A stretch of 7,402 nt of DNA from CAZNKU01 sp045654805 (GCA_045654805.1 JAZOOD010000070.1:1-7402); one strand, 5' to 3'. Counted from the stretch's first letter, positions 1 through 6,833 are shown. A program made the numbers and translations. The notes: generated by a model not told the origin, from the letters alone.

Positions 1-421
1 AAACGGTGCTCGGATAAAGCATTACGCAAACGCCGGCAAAAATTGCGTAGGTGGCCAAAAATGCTGCCATCGCCTTATGGAACCAACCCTTTTTGGTCAG
101 CATAAACAAAAGGCCTGCATACATCGGCGTTGAACAGAACTGGAACGGAAACGCATACCACTGATAATCCGCCGTAATCTGACCGTTTTCGACGCCGAAA
201 GTGTAGTTGATTTGCTTGTAGATTTCTAAAGCAATAACTACAATAGTTATAATTGAAACAATTTTATGTACCACGTGTTCGGACGCCTTGCCGCAAAACT
301 TGCAAAGCAACACGGTCGATGCAACGGTGATAACCAACCAAAGAATATGAAACCACCCGTACATTTCAGGTGTAGTCATACTTGAATCCAGGAGTTCCAG
401 AATAGTAGCCCAGAATTTCAT
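1..421 (-). CDS. YwaF/TIGR02206-like integral membrane protein, C-terminus cut by window edge
   Basis: The first 140 codons of a multi-pass membrane protein are visible, and the C-terminus lies beyond the left edge. The start is ATG at 421, with a GGGGG ribosome binding site about 7 bases upstream. Hydrophobic segments lie near residues 21-40, 52-69, 89-108 and 115-135. The N-terminal MYGWFHILWL and the later FPFQFCSTPMY (residues 91-101, Cys96) resemble the conserved positions of the YwaF/TIGR02206 family, which I believe is related to animal TMEM164. The family call rests on recollection of its pattern. The biochemical role of the bacterial members is not established. The gene follows prfB after 42 bases with no GC-containing terminator between them, so it may be the last gene of the secA-prfB transcript. 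A hand count gives about 44% GC over bases 1-420, visibly higher than in secA, which could reflect a different history. A protein-coding gene is near certain; the family is likely. Confidence 0.72.
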   Translation of the reverse strand, partial: MKFWATILELLDSSMTTPEMYGWFHILWLVITVASTVLLCKFCGKASEHVVHKIVSIITIVVIALEIYKQINYTFGVENGQITADYQWYAFPFQFCSTPMYAGLLFMLTKKGWFHKAMAAFLATYAIFAGVCVMLYPSTV

Positions 422-463
422 TATAATTCCCCCACTCAAATTCAAAACCCAAAAATTTAAATT

Positions 464-1598
464 TTAATCGTCGGAACTAAAGTTGCCCAATTCATTTTTT
501 GAAGCCGCCTTCAAATAAGCGTTTACAAATCCGTCAAGGTCACCGTCCATAACCGCACCGATATTACCTGCTTCAAAGCTTGTTCTGTGGTCTTTTACAA
601 GATTATACGGATGGAAAACATAGGAACGTATCTGACTTCCCCAGGCAATATCCTTATGCTCTCCCTTCAAGTCTTCAATCTTTTCCTTTTGTTCCCGTTC
701 CTTTATTTCAAAAAGTTTTGCCTTAAGCATCTTCATCGCAGTTTCACGATTCTTATGCTGTGAACGTTCCTGCTGACACGCAACAACTACACCCGTAGGT
801 ATATGTGTAATACGGATAGCGCTGTCTGTTTTGTTAATATGCTGACCACCTGCTCCACTTGAACGGTATGTGTCAACACGTAAATCTTCAGGATTAATGT
901 CTATCTGAATATCGTCATCAATTTCAGGCATTACCTCACATGATGCAAATGAAGTATGCCGTCTGCCTGACGAATCAAAGGGAGATATACGCACCAGACG
1001 GTGGATACCTCTTTCACATTTTGCATAACCAAAAGCATTTATGCCCTCTATCATAATAGTGACACTTTTAATGCCAGCTTCATCACCCTCAAGATAATCA
1101 AGAATCTCGACTTTAAAGCCTCGTCTTTCTGCCCATCTTGTGTACATTCTAAGCAACATTTCTGCCCAATCCTGAGCCTCGGTACCGCCCGCTCCCGGAT
1201 GAATTGTCATAATGGCATTGTTCTTATCATAAGGTTCTGAAAGCAAAGTTTCCAAACGCATATTCTCCAGATTAGCAGTAAAATCTTCATATCCTTCTTT
1301 AACCTCATCCAAAACAGATAAATCTTCCATTTCATTACCAAGAGAAACAAGTGTAACCAAATCTTCCCACTGTGTATAAAGATTTTTGTAACGTCCAATT
1401 TTATCTGTTAGCTGTTTTGATTTTTGAAGAACCTTTTGAGCACTTTCCATATCATTATAAAAATCAGGTTCCCCTGCCTTTGCCTCAAGCTGTTTTATTT
1501 CAGATTCTGTGCCTGAAATGTCAAAGTGAATCCCTCAATTCGTTTATGTCTTTTTCAAGAGCATCTAAAGAAAGACGATATTCTTCAAACTCTAACAT
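464..1598 (-). CDS. prfB: Peptide chain release factor 2, with programmed +1 frameshift
   Basis: RF2 recognises UGA and UAA stop codons and triggers peptide release on the ribosome. Translation starts at ATG 1598 with an AAAGGG site 8 bases upstream. It reads 25 codons, ending RDSL, to an in-frame TGA at 1521-1523, then shifts +1 at CTT-T to continue DISGTESEIK through to TAA at 464. The joined protein is 377 residues, close to the usual RF2 length. The GGQ peptidyl-hydrolase motif falls at joined residues 250-252 and the SPF stop-codon recognition motif at 205-207, the same numbers as in E. coli RF2. Residue 246, just before GGQ, is Ser. SPF rather than the PxT of RF1 makes this RF2. A call starting at the internal ATG (1450) would lose 49 N-terminal residues. 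It lies 35 bases downstream of secA, an arrangement also known in Bacillus subtilis, so the two are probably co-transcribed. RF2 controls its own level through the frameshift. Confidence 0.97.
1520..1536 (-). promoter_or_regulatory. prfB autoregulatory +1 frameshift site
   Basis: On the minus strand the site reads AGG GAT TCA CTT TGA C, preceded by G. It has the parts of the known RF2 switch: a Shine-Dalgarno-like GAGGG, two codons of spacing, the slippery CTT, then the poorly terminating TGA followed by C. The codon spacing from AGG to CTT matches the E. coli site (AGG GGG TAT CTT TGA C). When RF2 is scarce, the ribosome pauses at TGA and slips +1 to make full-length RF2. When RF2 is plentiful, it terminates after 25 residues. 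Confidence 0.95.
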
Positions 1599-1633
1599 AT
1601 TATCAACCCTTTCAGTTTATAATTTAAAAAAAT

Positions 1634-4369
1634 TTATTTTCCGCAACACTTTTTGTACTTTAGACCGCTTCCGCATGGGCACGGGTCGTTTCTGCCGATT
1701 TTATCATCATTTTTAACAGGTTGTTTTTTTAGGGAATCATCCCCGCCGTGCGTTGCATTTATCGGTTGTGCAACCTGTTCACGCTTCATTTCCGCATTTG
1801 TTTTAAGATGATAAAGCATTTTTACTGTATCCGCCTTGATGCTGTTAACCATTTCTTCAAACATATCCATACCCTCAATTTTGTATTCCACAACAGGGTC
1901 GTGCTGACCATATGCACGAAGACCGATACCATTTTTAAGCTGGTCCATAGCATCAATATGTTCCATCCATTTATTATCAACAGTTCGTAGTAAAACAACG
2001 CGTTCCAATTCACGCATTTTAAATTCGCCGTCTTCTTCAACGCCAAATTCTTCTTCGCGTTGTTTGTAGAATTCGGTAACTTTATCCATAAGAGCATTTT
2101 TAAAATCAATTTCATCAAATGCAAATTTTTCATCAGCAAAATCAGGTGCAATTCCAAAAGTCTGCATCATCATAGGTTCATAATTTTCCCATGCCCATTC
2201 ATCTGCAAACTGCAAACCACCGCATACTGATGACACAATATTATCTACTACACTTTCAACCATAGACATAATATTTTCGTGAATATCATCGCCTGAAAGT
2301 ACCTTTTGACGTTCACCGTAAATAATTTCCCTTTGCTTATTCATAACATCATCATAGTTAAGAACGTGTTTACGAATATCAAAATTTCTGGCTTCTATTT
2401 TCTTCTGGGCATTTTCTATTGTATTTGACAAAATTTTAGCATCAATCGGGTCATCTTCATCAAGGTTCATTCTGTCAACCATAAGTGCAATTCTGTCACC
2501 ACCGAAAAGTCTCATTAAATCATCCTGTAATGAAATAAAAAATCTTGTAGCACCTACATCACCCTGACGACCACTTCTACCGCGAAGCTGATTATCTATA
2601 CGTCTGCTTTCGTGACGTTCTGTGCCAATAATGAACAAACCGCCTGCTTCAACCACCTTTTCACGTTCAGCATCTGTCTGCAATTTAAATTCATCATAAA
2701 GTTTTTTATAAGTTGCTCTCGCCTCTATAATTTCTCCATCGTCAGTTTCAGCAAAACCTGTAGCTTCATTTATAAGTTCCTCTGCATATTCCATTTTACG
2801 CATCTGTTCTTTAGCCATAAATTCCGGATTACCGCCAAGGACAATATCAGTACCTCGACCTGCCATATTTGTAGCAATAGTTACTGCACCGAACTTACCT
2901 GCCTGAGCAACAATTTCTGCTTCTTTTTCGTGGAATTTTGCATTCAAAACACTATGCTTTATACCATTCTTCTTAAGAAGTTTTGAAAGTTCTTCAGATT
3001 TATCAATTGTAATTGTACCAACCAAAACCGGCTGACCCTTTTGATTACACTTAATAATTTGTTTTAAAACAGCATTAAATTTACCCTTTTCGTTTTTATA
3101 CACTATATCGTGGTAATCAATTCTTTTAAGTTCCTTATTTGTAGGAATAACCACAACATCAAGACCATAGATTTCCCTGAATTCCTGTTCCTCTGTTTCC
3201 GCAGTACCTGTCATACCTGCAAGCTTATTGTAAAGACGGAAGAAATTCTGGAAAGTAATTGTAGCCATTGTTTTACTTTCACGTTCTACCTTAACGTGTT
3301 CCTTTGCCTCAATAGCCTGATGAAGACCATCGCTGTAGCGTCTGCCCTCCATCATACGACCTGTAAATTCATCAACAATTATAACCTGACCATCTTTAAC
3401 AACGTAGTTCTGGTCGCGATGCATCGTACCGTGTGCCTTTATAGCCTGATTAATGTGATGGTGCAACAGCATATTGTCAGGGTCTGTAAGATTTTCAATA
3501 TTAAAGGTTTTTTCTGCCTTTTTAACACCGGTTGATGTTAAAGTAGCTGTTCTTGCTTTCTCATCAACTATATAATCCGCATCAATGTCATCATTGTTAT
3601 GAGTTTTATCGTCGGATTCCTTAATTTTAAACATTTTTAAAGTACGTGCAAATTTATCAACTATATCATAAAGCTGTGTTGATTTTGAACCAACACCTGA
3701 TATAATCAATGGAGTACGTGCCTCATCAATTAAAATACTATCAACTTCATCGACGATAGCATAACTATGCTCTCTTTGTACCTTCTGGGACTGATATATA
3801 ACCATATTGTCACGCAAATAGTCAAAACCAAGCTCATTGTTTGTAATATACGTGATATCGGCATTATAAGCCGCGCGTCTTTCTGGGGCATCCATATCAT
3901 GAAGTACAAGACCAACATCAAGACCCAAAAACCTATAGACTTTACCCATCCATTCGCTGTCACGCTTAGCAAGGTAATCATTGACTGTAACAATGTGTAC
4001 ACCCTTACCATTAAGTGCATTTAAATATGCAGGCAGAGTAGCAACCAAGGTCTTACCCTCACCGGTTTTCATTTCCGAAATTCTGCCCTGATGCAGAACT
4101 ATACCACCGATTACCTGAACTTTAAAATGCTTCATACCCAAAACTCGCCAAGCAGCCTCTCTTACGGTAGCAAAGGCCTCGGGCAAAATGTCATCAAGTG
4201 TTTCGCCATTTGCAAGACGTTCTTTTAAAATATTTGTATTATTTTTAAGCTGTTCGTCAGATAATGCGGAATATTCCTCATCATAGGACATAACTTTTTC
4301 AACAATGGGCATTATATTTTTAATTTCACGGTCACTGTGTGTACCGAAAATTTTTGTTAAAAAACTCAT
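1634..4369 (-). CDS. secA: Preprotein translocase ATPase SecA
   Basis: SecA drives secretory proteins through the SecYEG channel using ATP, at the cytoplasmic face of the membrane. The 911-residue product shows the full family layout. NBD1 has Walker A MKTGEGKT (100-107) and Walker B DEVD (207-210); then come the preprotein cross-linking region and NBD2 with TNMAGRGTDI (500-509) and ERHESRRIDNQLRGRSGRQG (584-603). The scaffold and wing domains follow, and the C-terminal zinc tail has Cys897, Cys899, Cys908 and Cys909, which also binds SecB or ribosomes in relatives. The length is nearer E. coli SecA (901) than B. subtilis SecA (841). Part of the difference is an inserted segment of about 60 residues in NBD2 (roughly 513-575), where E. 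coli has its shorter variable subdomain and B. subtilis has almost nothing. The ATG at 4369 has an AGAGGG site 7 bases upstream. It is first in the operon with prfB, and its promoter lies at 4422-4450. The gene is intact. Confidence 0.99.
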   Translation of the reverse strand: MSFLTKIFGTHSDREIKNIMPIVEKVMSYDEEYSALSDEQLKNNTNILKERLANGETLDDILPEAFATVREAAWRVLGMKHFKVQVIGGIVLHQGRISEMKTGEGKTLVATLPAYLNALNGKGVHIVTVNDYLAKRDSEWMGKVYRFLGLDVGLVLHDMDAPERRAAYNADITYITNNELGFDYLRDNMVIYQSQKVQREHSYAIVDEVDSILIDEARTPLIISGVGSKSTQLYDIVDKFARTLKMFKIKESDDKTHNNDDIDADYIVDEKARTATLTSTGVKKAEKTFNIENLTDPDNMLLHHHINQAIKAHGTMHRDQNYVVKDGQVIIVDEFTGRMMEGRRYSDGLHQAIEAKEHVKVERESKTMATITFQNFFRLYNKLAGMTGTAETEEQEFREIYGLDVVVIPTNKELKRIDYHDIVYKNEKGKFNAVLKQIIKCNQKGQPVLVGTITIDKSEELSKLLKKNGIKHSVLNAKFHEKEAEIVAQAGKFGAVTIATNMAGRGTDIVLGGNPEFMAKEQMRKMEYAEELINEATGFAETDDGEIIEARATYKKLYDEFKLQTDAEREKVVEAGGLFIIGTERHESRRIDNQLRGRSGRQGDVGATRFFISLQDDLMRLFGGDRIALMVDRMNLDEDDPIDAKILSNTIENAQKKIEARNFDIRKHVLNYDDVMNKQREIIYGERQKVLSGDDIHENIMSMVESVVDNIVSSVCGGLQFADEWAWENYEPMMMQTFGIAPDFADEKFAFDEIDFKNALMDKVTEFYKQREEEFGVEEDGEFKMRELERVVLLRTVDNKWMEHIDAMDQLKNGIGLRAYGQHDPVVEYKIEGMDMFEEMVNSIKADTVKMLYHLKTNAEMKREQVAQPINATHGGDDSLKKQPVKNDDKIGRNDPCPCGSGLKYKKCCGK

Positions 4370-4421
4370 TATTTATCCCTCTTTCCAAAAGTTTAACAAA
4401 ACAACATACCATACCTTATAT

Positions 4422-4450
4422 ATTTTAACACAAAAAAATAATAAATACAA
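4422..4450 (-). promoter_or_regulatory. Promoter of secA-prfB operon
   Basis: The minus strand has a -35 box TTGTAT (4445-4450), a 17-base spacer and a -10 box TAAAAT (4422-4427), with an upstream TG giving an extended -10 (TGTTAAAAT). The predicted transcript starts near 4415, leaving a leader of roughly 45 bases before the secA ATG. I see no attenuator or SecM-like leader peptide in that leader. Confidence 0.75.
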
Positions 4451-4461
4451 CCTTTATTATT
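4437..4461. repeat. 9-bp inverted repeat over the secA -35 region
   Basis: AATAATAAA (4437-4445) is mirrored exactly by TTTATTATT (4453-4461) around a 7-base centre, TACAACC. It straddles the secA -35 box, so it could be an operator. It contains no G or C in the arms and may be chance in AT-rich DNA. Confidence 0.35.
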
Positions 4462-4473
4462 AACATTCAAATT

Positions 4474-4487
4474 ATTTTTCGAAAAAT
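4474..4487. repeat. 14-bp perfect palindrome between divergent promoters
   Basis: ATTTTTCGAAAAAT is its own reverse complement. It lies 23 bases upstream of the secA -35 box and 15 bases upstream of the rpsU -35 box, a position where a regulator could affect both. Its A/T tracts could also act as an UP-element-like or bent sequence. No known operator is recognised. Confidence 0.35.
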
Positions 4488-4502
4488 TAATAAATTTAGG
4501 TA

Positions 4503-4531
4503 TTGACATTGCAAAATTCATCAAGTATAAT
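4503..4531 (+). promoter_or_regulatory. Promoter of rpsU-yqeY
   Basis: A perfect sigma-A type promoter is present: TTGACA at 4503-4508, a 17-base spacer and TATAAT at 4526-4531. Transcription should start near 4538, giving a leader of about 60 bases. Because an in-frame ATG at 4535 lies at or before this start point, it cannot be the rpsU start codon. AT-rich DNA upstream may strengthen the promoter. Confidence 0.88.
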
Positions 4532-4538
4532 ATAATGA

Positions 4539-4559
4539 GTGTTGTAGATTTTACGACAC
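4539..4559 (+). other. Hairpin at the 5' end of the rpsU-yqeY mRNA
   Basis: GTGTTGTA (4539-4546) pairs with TACGACAC (4552-4559) as an 8-bp stem with one G-U pair and a 5-base loop. It would sit within a base or two of the predicted transcript start. Such 5' hairpins can protect mRNA from decay. It is not followed by a T-tract, so it is not a terminator. Confidence 0.5.
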
Positions 4560-4561
4560 AG

Positions 4562-4583
4562 CCGCCTACTATATCGGTAGCGG
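4562..4583 (+). other. Second leader hairpin abutting the rpsU ribosome binding site
   Basis: CCGC (4562-4565) pairs with GCGG (4580-4583) and TAC (4567-4569) with GTA (4577-4579), with C4566 bulged and a 7-base loop. Its 3' arm touches the first G bases of the GGAGGGAGGG ribosome binding site, so it could tune access to rpsU. This is folding by eye; no known bS21 regulatory element is matched. Confidence 0.4.
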
Positions 4584-4591
4584 AGGGAGGG
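4582..4591 (+). promoter_or_regulatory. Extended ribosome binding site that decides the rpsU start
   Basis: The purine run GGAGGGAGGG holds two overlapping GGAGG cores, the second ending 7 bases before GTG 4598. It is stronger than the other ribosome binding sites in the window and fixes the GTG as the start of bS21. Confidence 0.85.
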
Positions 4592-4597
4592 AAATTT

Positions 4598-4771
4598 GTG
4601 TCAGAAATTAGAGTTAAAGAAAATGAATCTCTTGACAGTGCGCTTCGCAGATTCAAAAGACAATGCTCAAAAGCAGGTGTTTTGTCTGAAATCCGCAAGA
4701 GAGAACATTACGAAAAACCTAGTGTTAAGCGTAAAAAGAAGTCAGAGGCTGCTAGAAAGCGTAAATTCTAA
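4598..4771 (+). CDS. rpsU: Small ribosomal subunit protein bS21
   Basis: bS21 is a small basic protein of the 30S platform, next to the 3' end of 16S rRNA, and it aids translation initiation. The 57-residue product begins MSEIRVKENESLDSALRRFK and ends in the typical basic tail KRKKKSEAARKRKF, with the family's usual length and pattern. The start is GTG at 4598, just after a very strong ribosome binding site. An open frame continues upstream to an ATG at 4535, but that codon overlaps the predicted transcription start and its 21 codons do not resemble bS21. The gene is first in an operon with yqeY, which begins 20 bases downstream; the same pair is known in B. subtilis. The single strong promoter at 4503-4531 drives it. 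The leader carries two hairpins that could regulate it. Confidence 0.97.
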   Translation: MSEIRVKENESLDSALRRFKRQCSKAGVLSEIRKREHYEKPSVKRKKKSEAARKRKF

Positions 4772-4791
4772 TACCAAAGGTAGTGTATTAT

Positions 4792-5235
4792 ATGTCTCTT
4801 AAAGATAAATTGATGGATGACCTTAAAGCTGCTATGAAGGATAAAGATACTATCCGCAAAAATGCAGTTCAAATGGTCAGGGCATCAGTATTACAAGTTG
4901 AAAAAGACAACAAAGTAACACTAGATGATGAAGGTGTTATTGAGGTTGTTGCTAAGGAAGTTAAAAAACGCAAAGATGTTCTTCCTGAATACGAGAAAAG
5001 CGGTCGTCAGGAACTTATTGATGAACTTAATAAGGAAATTGAGGTCTTGATGGCTTATCTTCCGGAGCAGATGTCCGAGGAAGAAATTGAAGCTTTGGTT
5101 ATCAGTGCTATTGAGGAAGCCGGAGCTAAATCAATGAAAGATATCGGTAAAGTTATGGCGGTTATAATGCCGAGAACTAAAGGTAAGGCTGACGGTAAAA
5201 CAGTTAACCAATATGTTAGAAAGCATTTATCATAA
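4792..5235 (+). CDS. yqeY: GatB/YqeY domain-containing protein
   Basis: The product is a 147-residue soluble protein of the GatB/YqeY family, whose fold is shared with the C-terminal tRNA-binding tail of the amidotransferase subunit GatB. Its own function is not firmly established; a tRNA-related role is inferred for the family. Visible hallmarks are the N-terminal helix SLKDKLMDDLKAAMKDKD, the segment VAKEVKKRKDVLPEYEKSGR, YLPEQMSEEEIE and the C-terminal MPRTKGKADGKTVNQYVRKH. Length matches B. subtilis YqeY (148). The ATG at 4792 is chosen because AAAGG at 4776-4780 lies 11 bases upstream. A GTG at 4783 in the same frame is too close to that site. It is co-transcribed with rpsU and ends 5 bases before a strong terminator. 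There is no catalytic motif to point at. Confidence 0.95.
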   Translation: MSLKDKLMDDLKAAMKDKDTIRKNAVQMVRASVLQVEKDNKVTLDDEGVIEVVAKEVKKRKDVLPEYEKSGRQELIDELNKEIEVLMAYLPEQMSEEEIEALVISAIEEAGAKSMKDIGKVMAVIMPRTKGKADGKTVNQYVRKHLS

Positions 5236-5240
5236 AAAAT

Positions 5241-5276
5241 ACGGAAGATGAATTTCATCTTCCGTTTTTATTTTTC
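5241..5276. terminator. Bidirectional rho-independent terminator
   Basis: ACGGAAGATG (5241-5250) pairs perfectly with CATCTTCCGT (5256-5265) around the loop AATTT. The plus strand is followed by TTTTATTTTT and the minus strand by ATTTTTTA. It therefore ends yqeY from the left and the polY-yolD operon from the right. It lies 5 bases after the yqeY stop and 9 bases after the yolD stop. Confidence 0.95.
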
Positions 5277-5574
5277 AAACTATTATGTCCCATATATCAT
5301 CCAAATCAATTTCTGTTTTAACAACTGTTAGCTTTCTTAATTCCAAATCTATTCTGCTAACAATACCCTCAGCTGAAACATATTCTCCATCGGAATAATA
5401 TATAACTTTTACCATCTTGCCCTTTTCAACCGATTTAATTATTTCCGAAAGTTCTGCTGCCTTGTCATCCGTCAATTCGTGTTTGGGGACAACTATTCTT
5501 TCCCTTTCTCTTATAAGATCATAAAATCCCTTTAATGCTGCAAATGGCATAAACTGTTTAGCCCTGTCACTCAC
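5275..5574 (-). CDS. YolD-like family protein, translationally coupled to the Y-family polymerase
   Basis: This 99-residue soluble protein starts MSDRAKQFMPFAALKGFYDL, the signature opening of YolD-like proteins, which are very often encoded next to UvrX/YqjW-type Y-family polymerases in Firmicutes. Later segments include VIYYSDGEYVSAEGIVSRID, a short beta-rich stretch typical of the family. The biochemical role is unknown; the gene pairing suggests a part in translesion synthesis, possibly as a partner of the polymerase. The GTG start at 5574 has GGAGG (5583-5587) 8 bases upstream. A TTG at 5589 in the same frame overlaps that site and is rejected. The first 8 bases, GTGAGTGA, overlap the last codons of polY, so translation is probably coupled. 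The gene ends at TGA just before the shared terminator. Confidence 0.9.
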   Translation of the reverse strand: MSDRAKQFMPFAALKGFYDLIRERERIVVPKHELTDDKAAELSEIIKSVEKGKMVKVIYYSDGEYVSAEGIVSRIDLELRKLTVVKTEIDLDDIWDIIV

Positions 5575-6826
5575 CGTTATGTCCTCCAATCAATTTATTT
5601 CTCATCTTGGTAGTGGCTTTATCCTGCAAATTCATACCGCTTAAAATTGAATTTTTACCAAATTTTTTACGGATACCGATTATGGCCTCCTGCTTCTTCC
5701 TCTCCTTTTCATCATATTCCAAACCGGAAAACATATCAAATTCAATATATTCCTGCACAACAAGATGATTTACACTTATAGTAATCTTGCGAATAGGAAA
5801 ATCTGGCTTAGTGGTCTTTTTATAGTAATCCACAAAATAATCAATGAGCTTTCTGCGTGAATTTGTATATTCACCTATCTTCATAGTACCGCCCGTTGAC
5901 TTTGTTACATCCTTTGAGTAACCTATTGTAAGTGAAATTGAATCTGTAACCAGATTTTTATCAACCAAATCCAAAACGAGCAAATCCACCATTTCCTTAA
6001 CAGCCAGCAAAGCATCATCAAAATTATAGTCGTTAAATAATATCTGACTGTTTGTAAGAGAACTGCTTTTTGCTTTAAAATTCTTAATTTCCTCAATAGT
6101 ACAAGGCTCTATCCCCTTGGCGTGGTCAATTATAAATTCGGCATTAACCCCAAATTCCTTATAGAGTATCTTTTCATCAAAATGTGCAATGTCATAAAGG
6201 TCATAAACACCGTATTTTTCAAGCCTTTTAACTATTCCGTTACCAAAGTTCCAAATATCAGTAATAGGTTTGTAATGCCACAAGGTCTTTTTAAATTCCT
6301 GTTCATCAAGATAACCAATATGGTCATCAACGTGTTTTGCGGTAATATCAAGTGCCACTTTTGAAAGAAACATATTTGTACCTATCCCCGCTGTTGCACA
6401 TATTCCCGTTTCTTCATATACAGCATCTATAATCATACGTGCCATTTCTTTTGGTGTTTTATTATATAGTTGCAAATACGATGTTATATCAAAAAAACAT
6501 TCGTCAATAGAATAAACGTGAATATCATCCTTGCTGATATATTTTAAATAAACAGAATATATGTTTGCGGAATATTCCATATAAAGCTTCATTCTTGGCA
6601 TAGCAGTAATATATTCCACACTGTCAGGAATTTCAAATAGACGGCATCTGTTTTTTATCCCCATATCCTTAAGGGCAGGGGTAATTGCAAGGCATATTGC
6701 CCCCTTTCCCCTCGACGGGTCCGCAACAACAAGATTAGTCTTAAAAGGGTCCAAACCTCTTTCTACACTCTCAACAGAAGCATAAAAACTCTTTAAATCT
6801 ATACATAAATAATATTTTTCAGACAT
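5567..6826 (-). CDS. Y-family DNA polymerase, UvrX/YqjW (UmuC-like) type
   Basis: This is a translesion DNA polymerase that copies damaged templates with low fidelity. The 419-residue product has the metal-binding Asp10 in CIDLKSFYASVE, with Tyr15 at the steric-gate position against ribonucleotides. The second catalytic motif is YSIDECFFD with Asp108 and Glu109. A helix-hairpin-helix-like thumb region follows (about 185-235), then the little-finger region. The C-terminal end, SGMNLQDKATTKMRNKLIGG followed by H, matches the tail I recall for Firmicute UvrX/YqjW proteins rather than short DinB. The ATG at 6826 is preceded by GGGAGGAG at 7 bases. The frame stays open 20 more codons upstream to an ATG at 6886, but that start lacks such a site. 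It shares an 8-base overlap with the YolD-like gene, forming the usual two-gene unit. SOS control is common in this family, but only a half-matching LexA-like site is visible upstream. All catalytic residues are present. Confidence 0.95.
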   Translation of the reverse strand: MSEKYYLCIDLKSFYASVESVERGLDPFKTNLVVADPSRGKGAICLAITPALKDMGIKNRCRLFEIPDSVEYITAMPRMKLYMEYSANIYSVYLKYISKDDIHVYSIDECFFDITSYLQLYNKTPKEMARMIIDAVYEETGICATAGIGTNMFLSKVALDITAKHVDDHIGYLDEQEFKKTLWHYKPITDIWNFGNGIVKRLEKYGVYDLYDIAHFDEKILYKEFGVNAEFIIDHAKGIEPCTIEEIKNFKAKSSSLTNSQILFNDYNFDDALLAVKEMVDLLVLDLVDKNLVTDSISLTIGYSKDVTKSTGGTMKIGEYTNSRRKLIDYFVDYYKKTTKPDFPIRKITISVNHLVVQEYIEFDMFSGLEYDEKERKKQEAIIGIRKKFGKNSILSGMNLQDKATTKMRNKLIGGHNGE

Positions 6827-6833
6827 TTCTACA

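Noticed and set aside
452..465. Perfect palindrome AAAATTTAAATTTT at the end of prfB, possible terminator
   Set aside because: The stem has no G or C and no distinct T-tract follows, so it would not terminate transcription; it is probably AT-rich chance sequence over the prfB stop codon.
1521..1523. In-frame TGA suggesting prfB is a pseudogene or a sequencing error
   Set aside because: The GAGGG element, spacing and CTT TGA C context match the known RF2 programmed frameshift, and both frames join into a full-length RF2.
2612..3535. Open frames of 124 and 141 codons on the plus strand within secA
   Set aside because: They are antisense to highly conserved SecA sequence, are Cys- and Phe-rich in the way antisense translations often are, and have no convincing start.
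4531..4536. Second TATAAT as an alternative rpsU -10 box
   Set aside because: It lies 22 bases from TTGACA, too far; the TATAAT at 4526-4531 has the ideal 17-base spacing.
4393..4698. 101-codon open frame on the minus strand across the secA-rpsU intergenic region
   Set aside because: It runs antisense through bS21 and over both promoters, its start lies inside rpsU, and the product resembles no known family.
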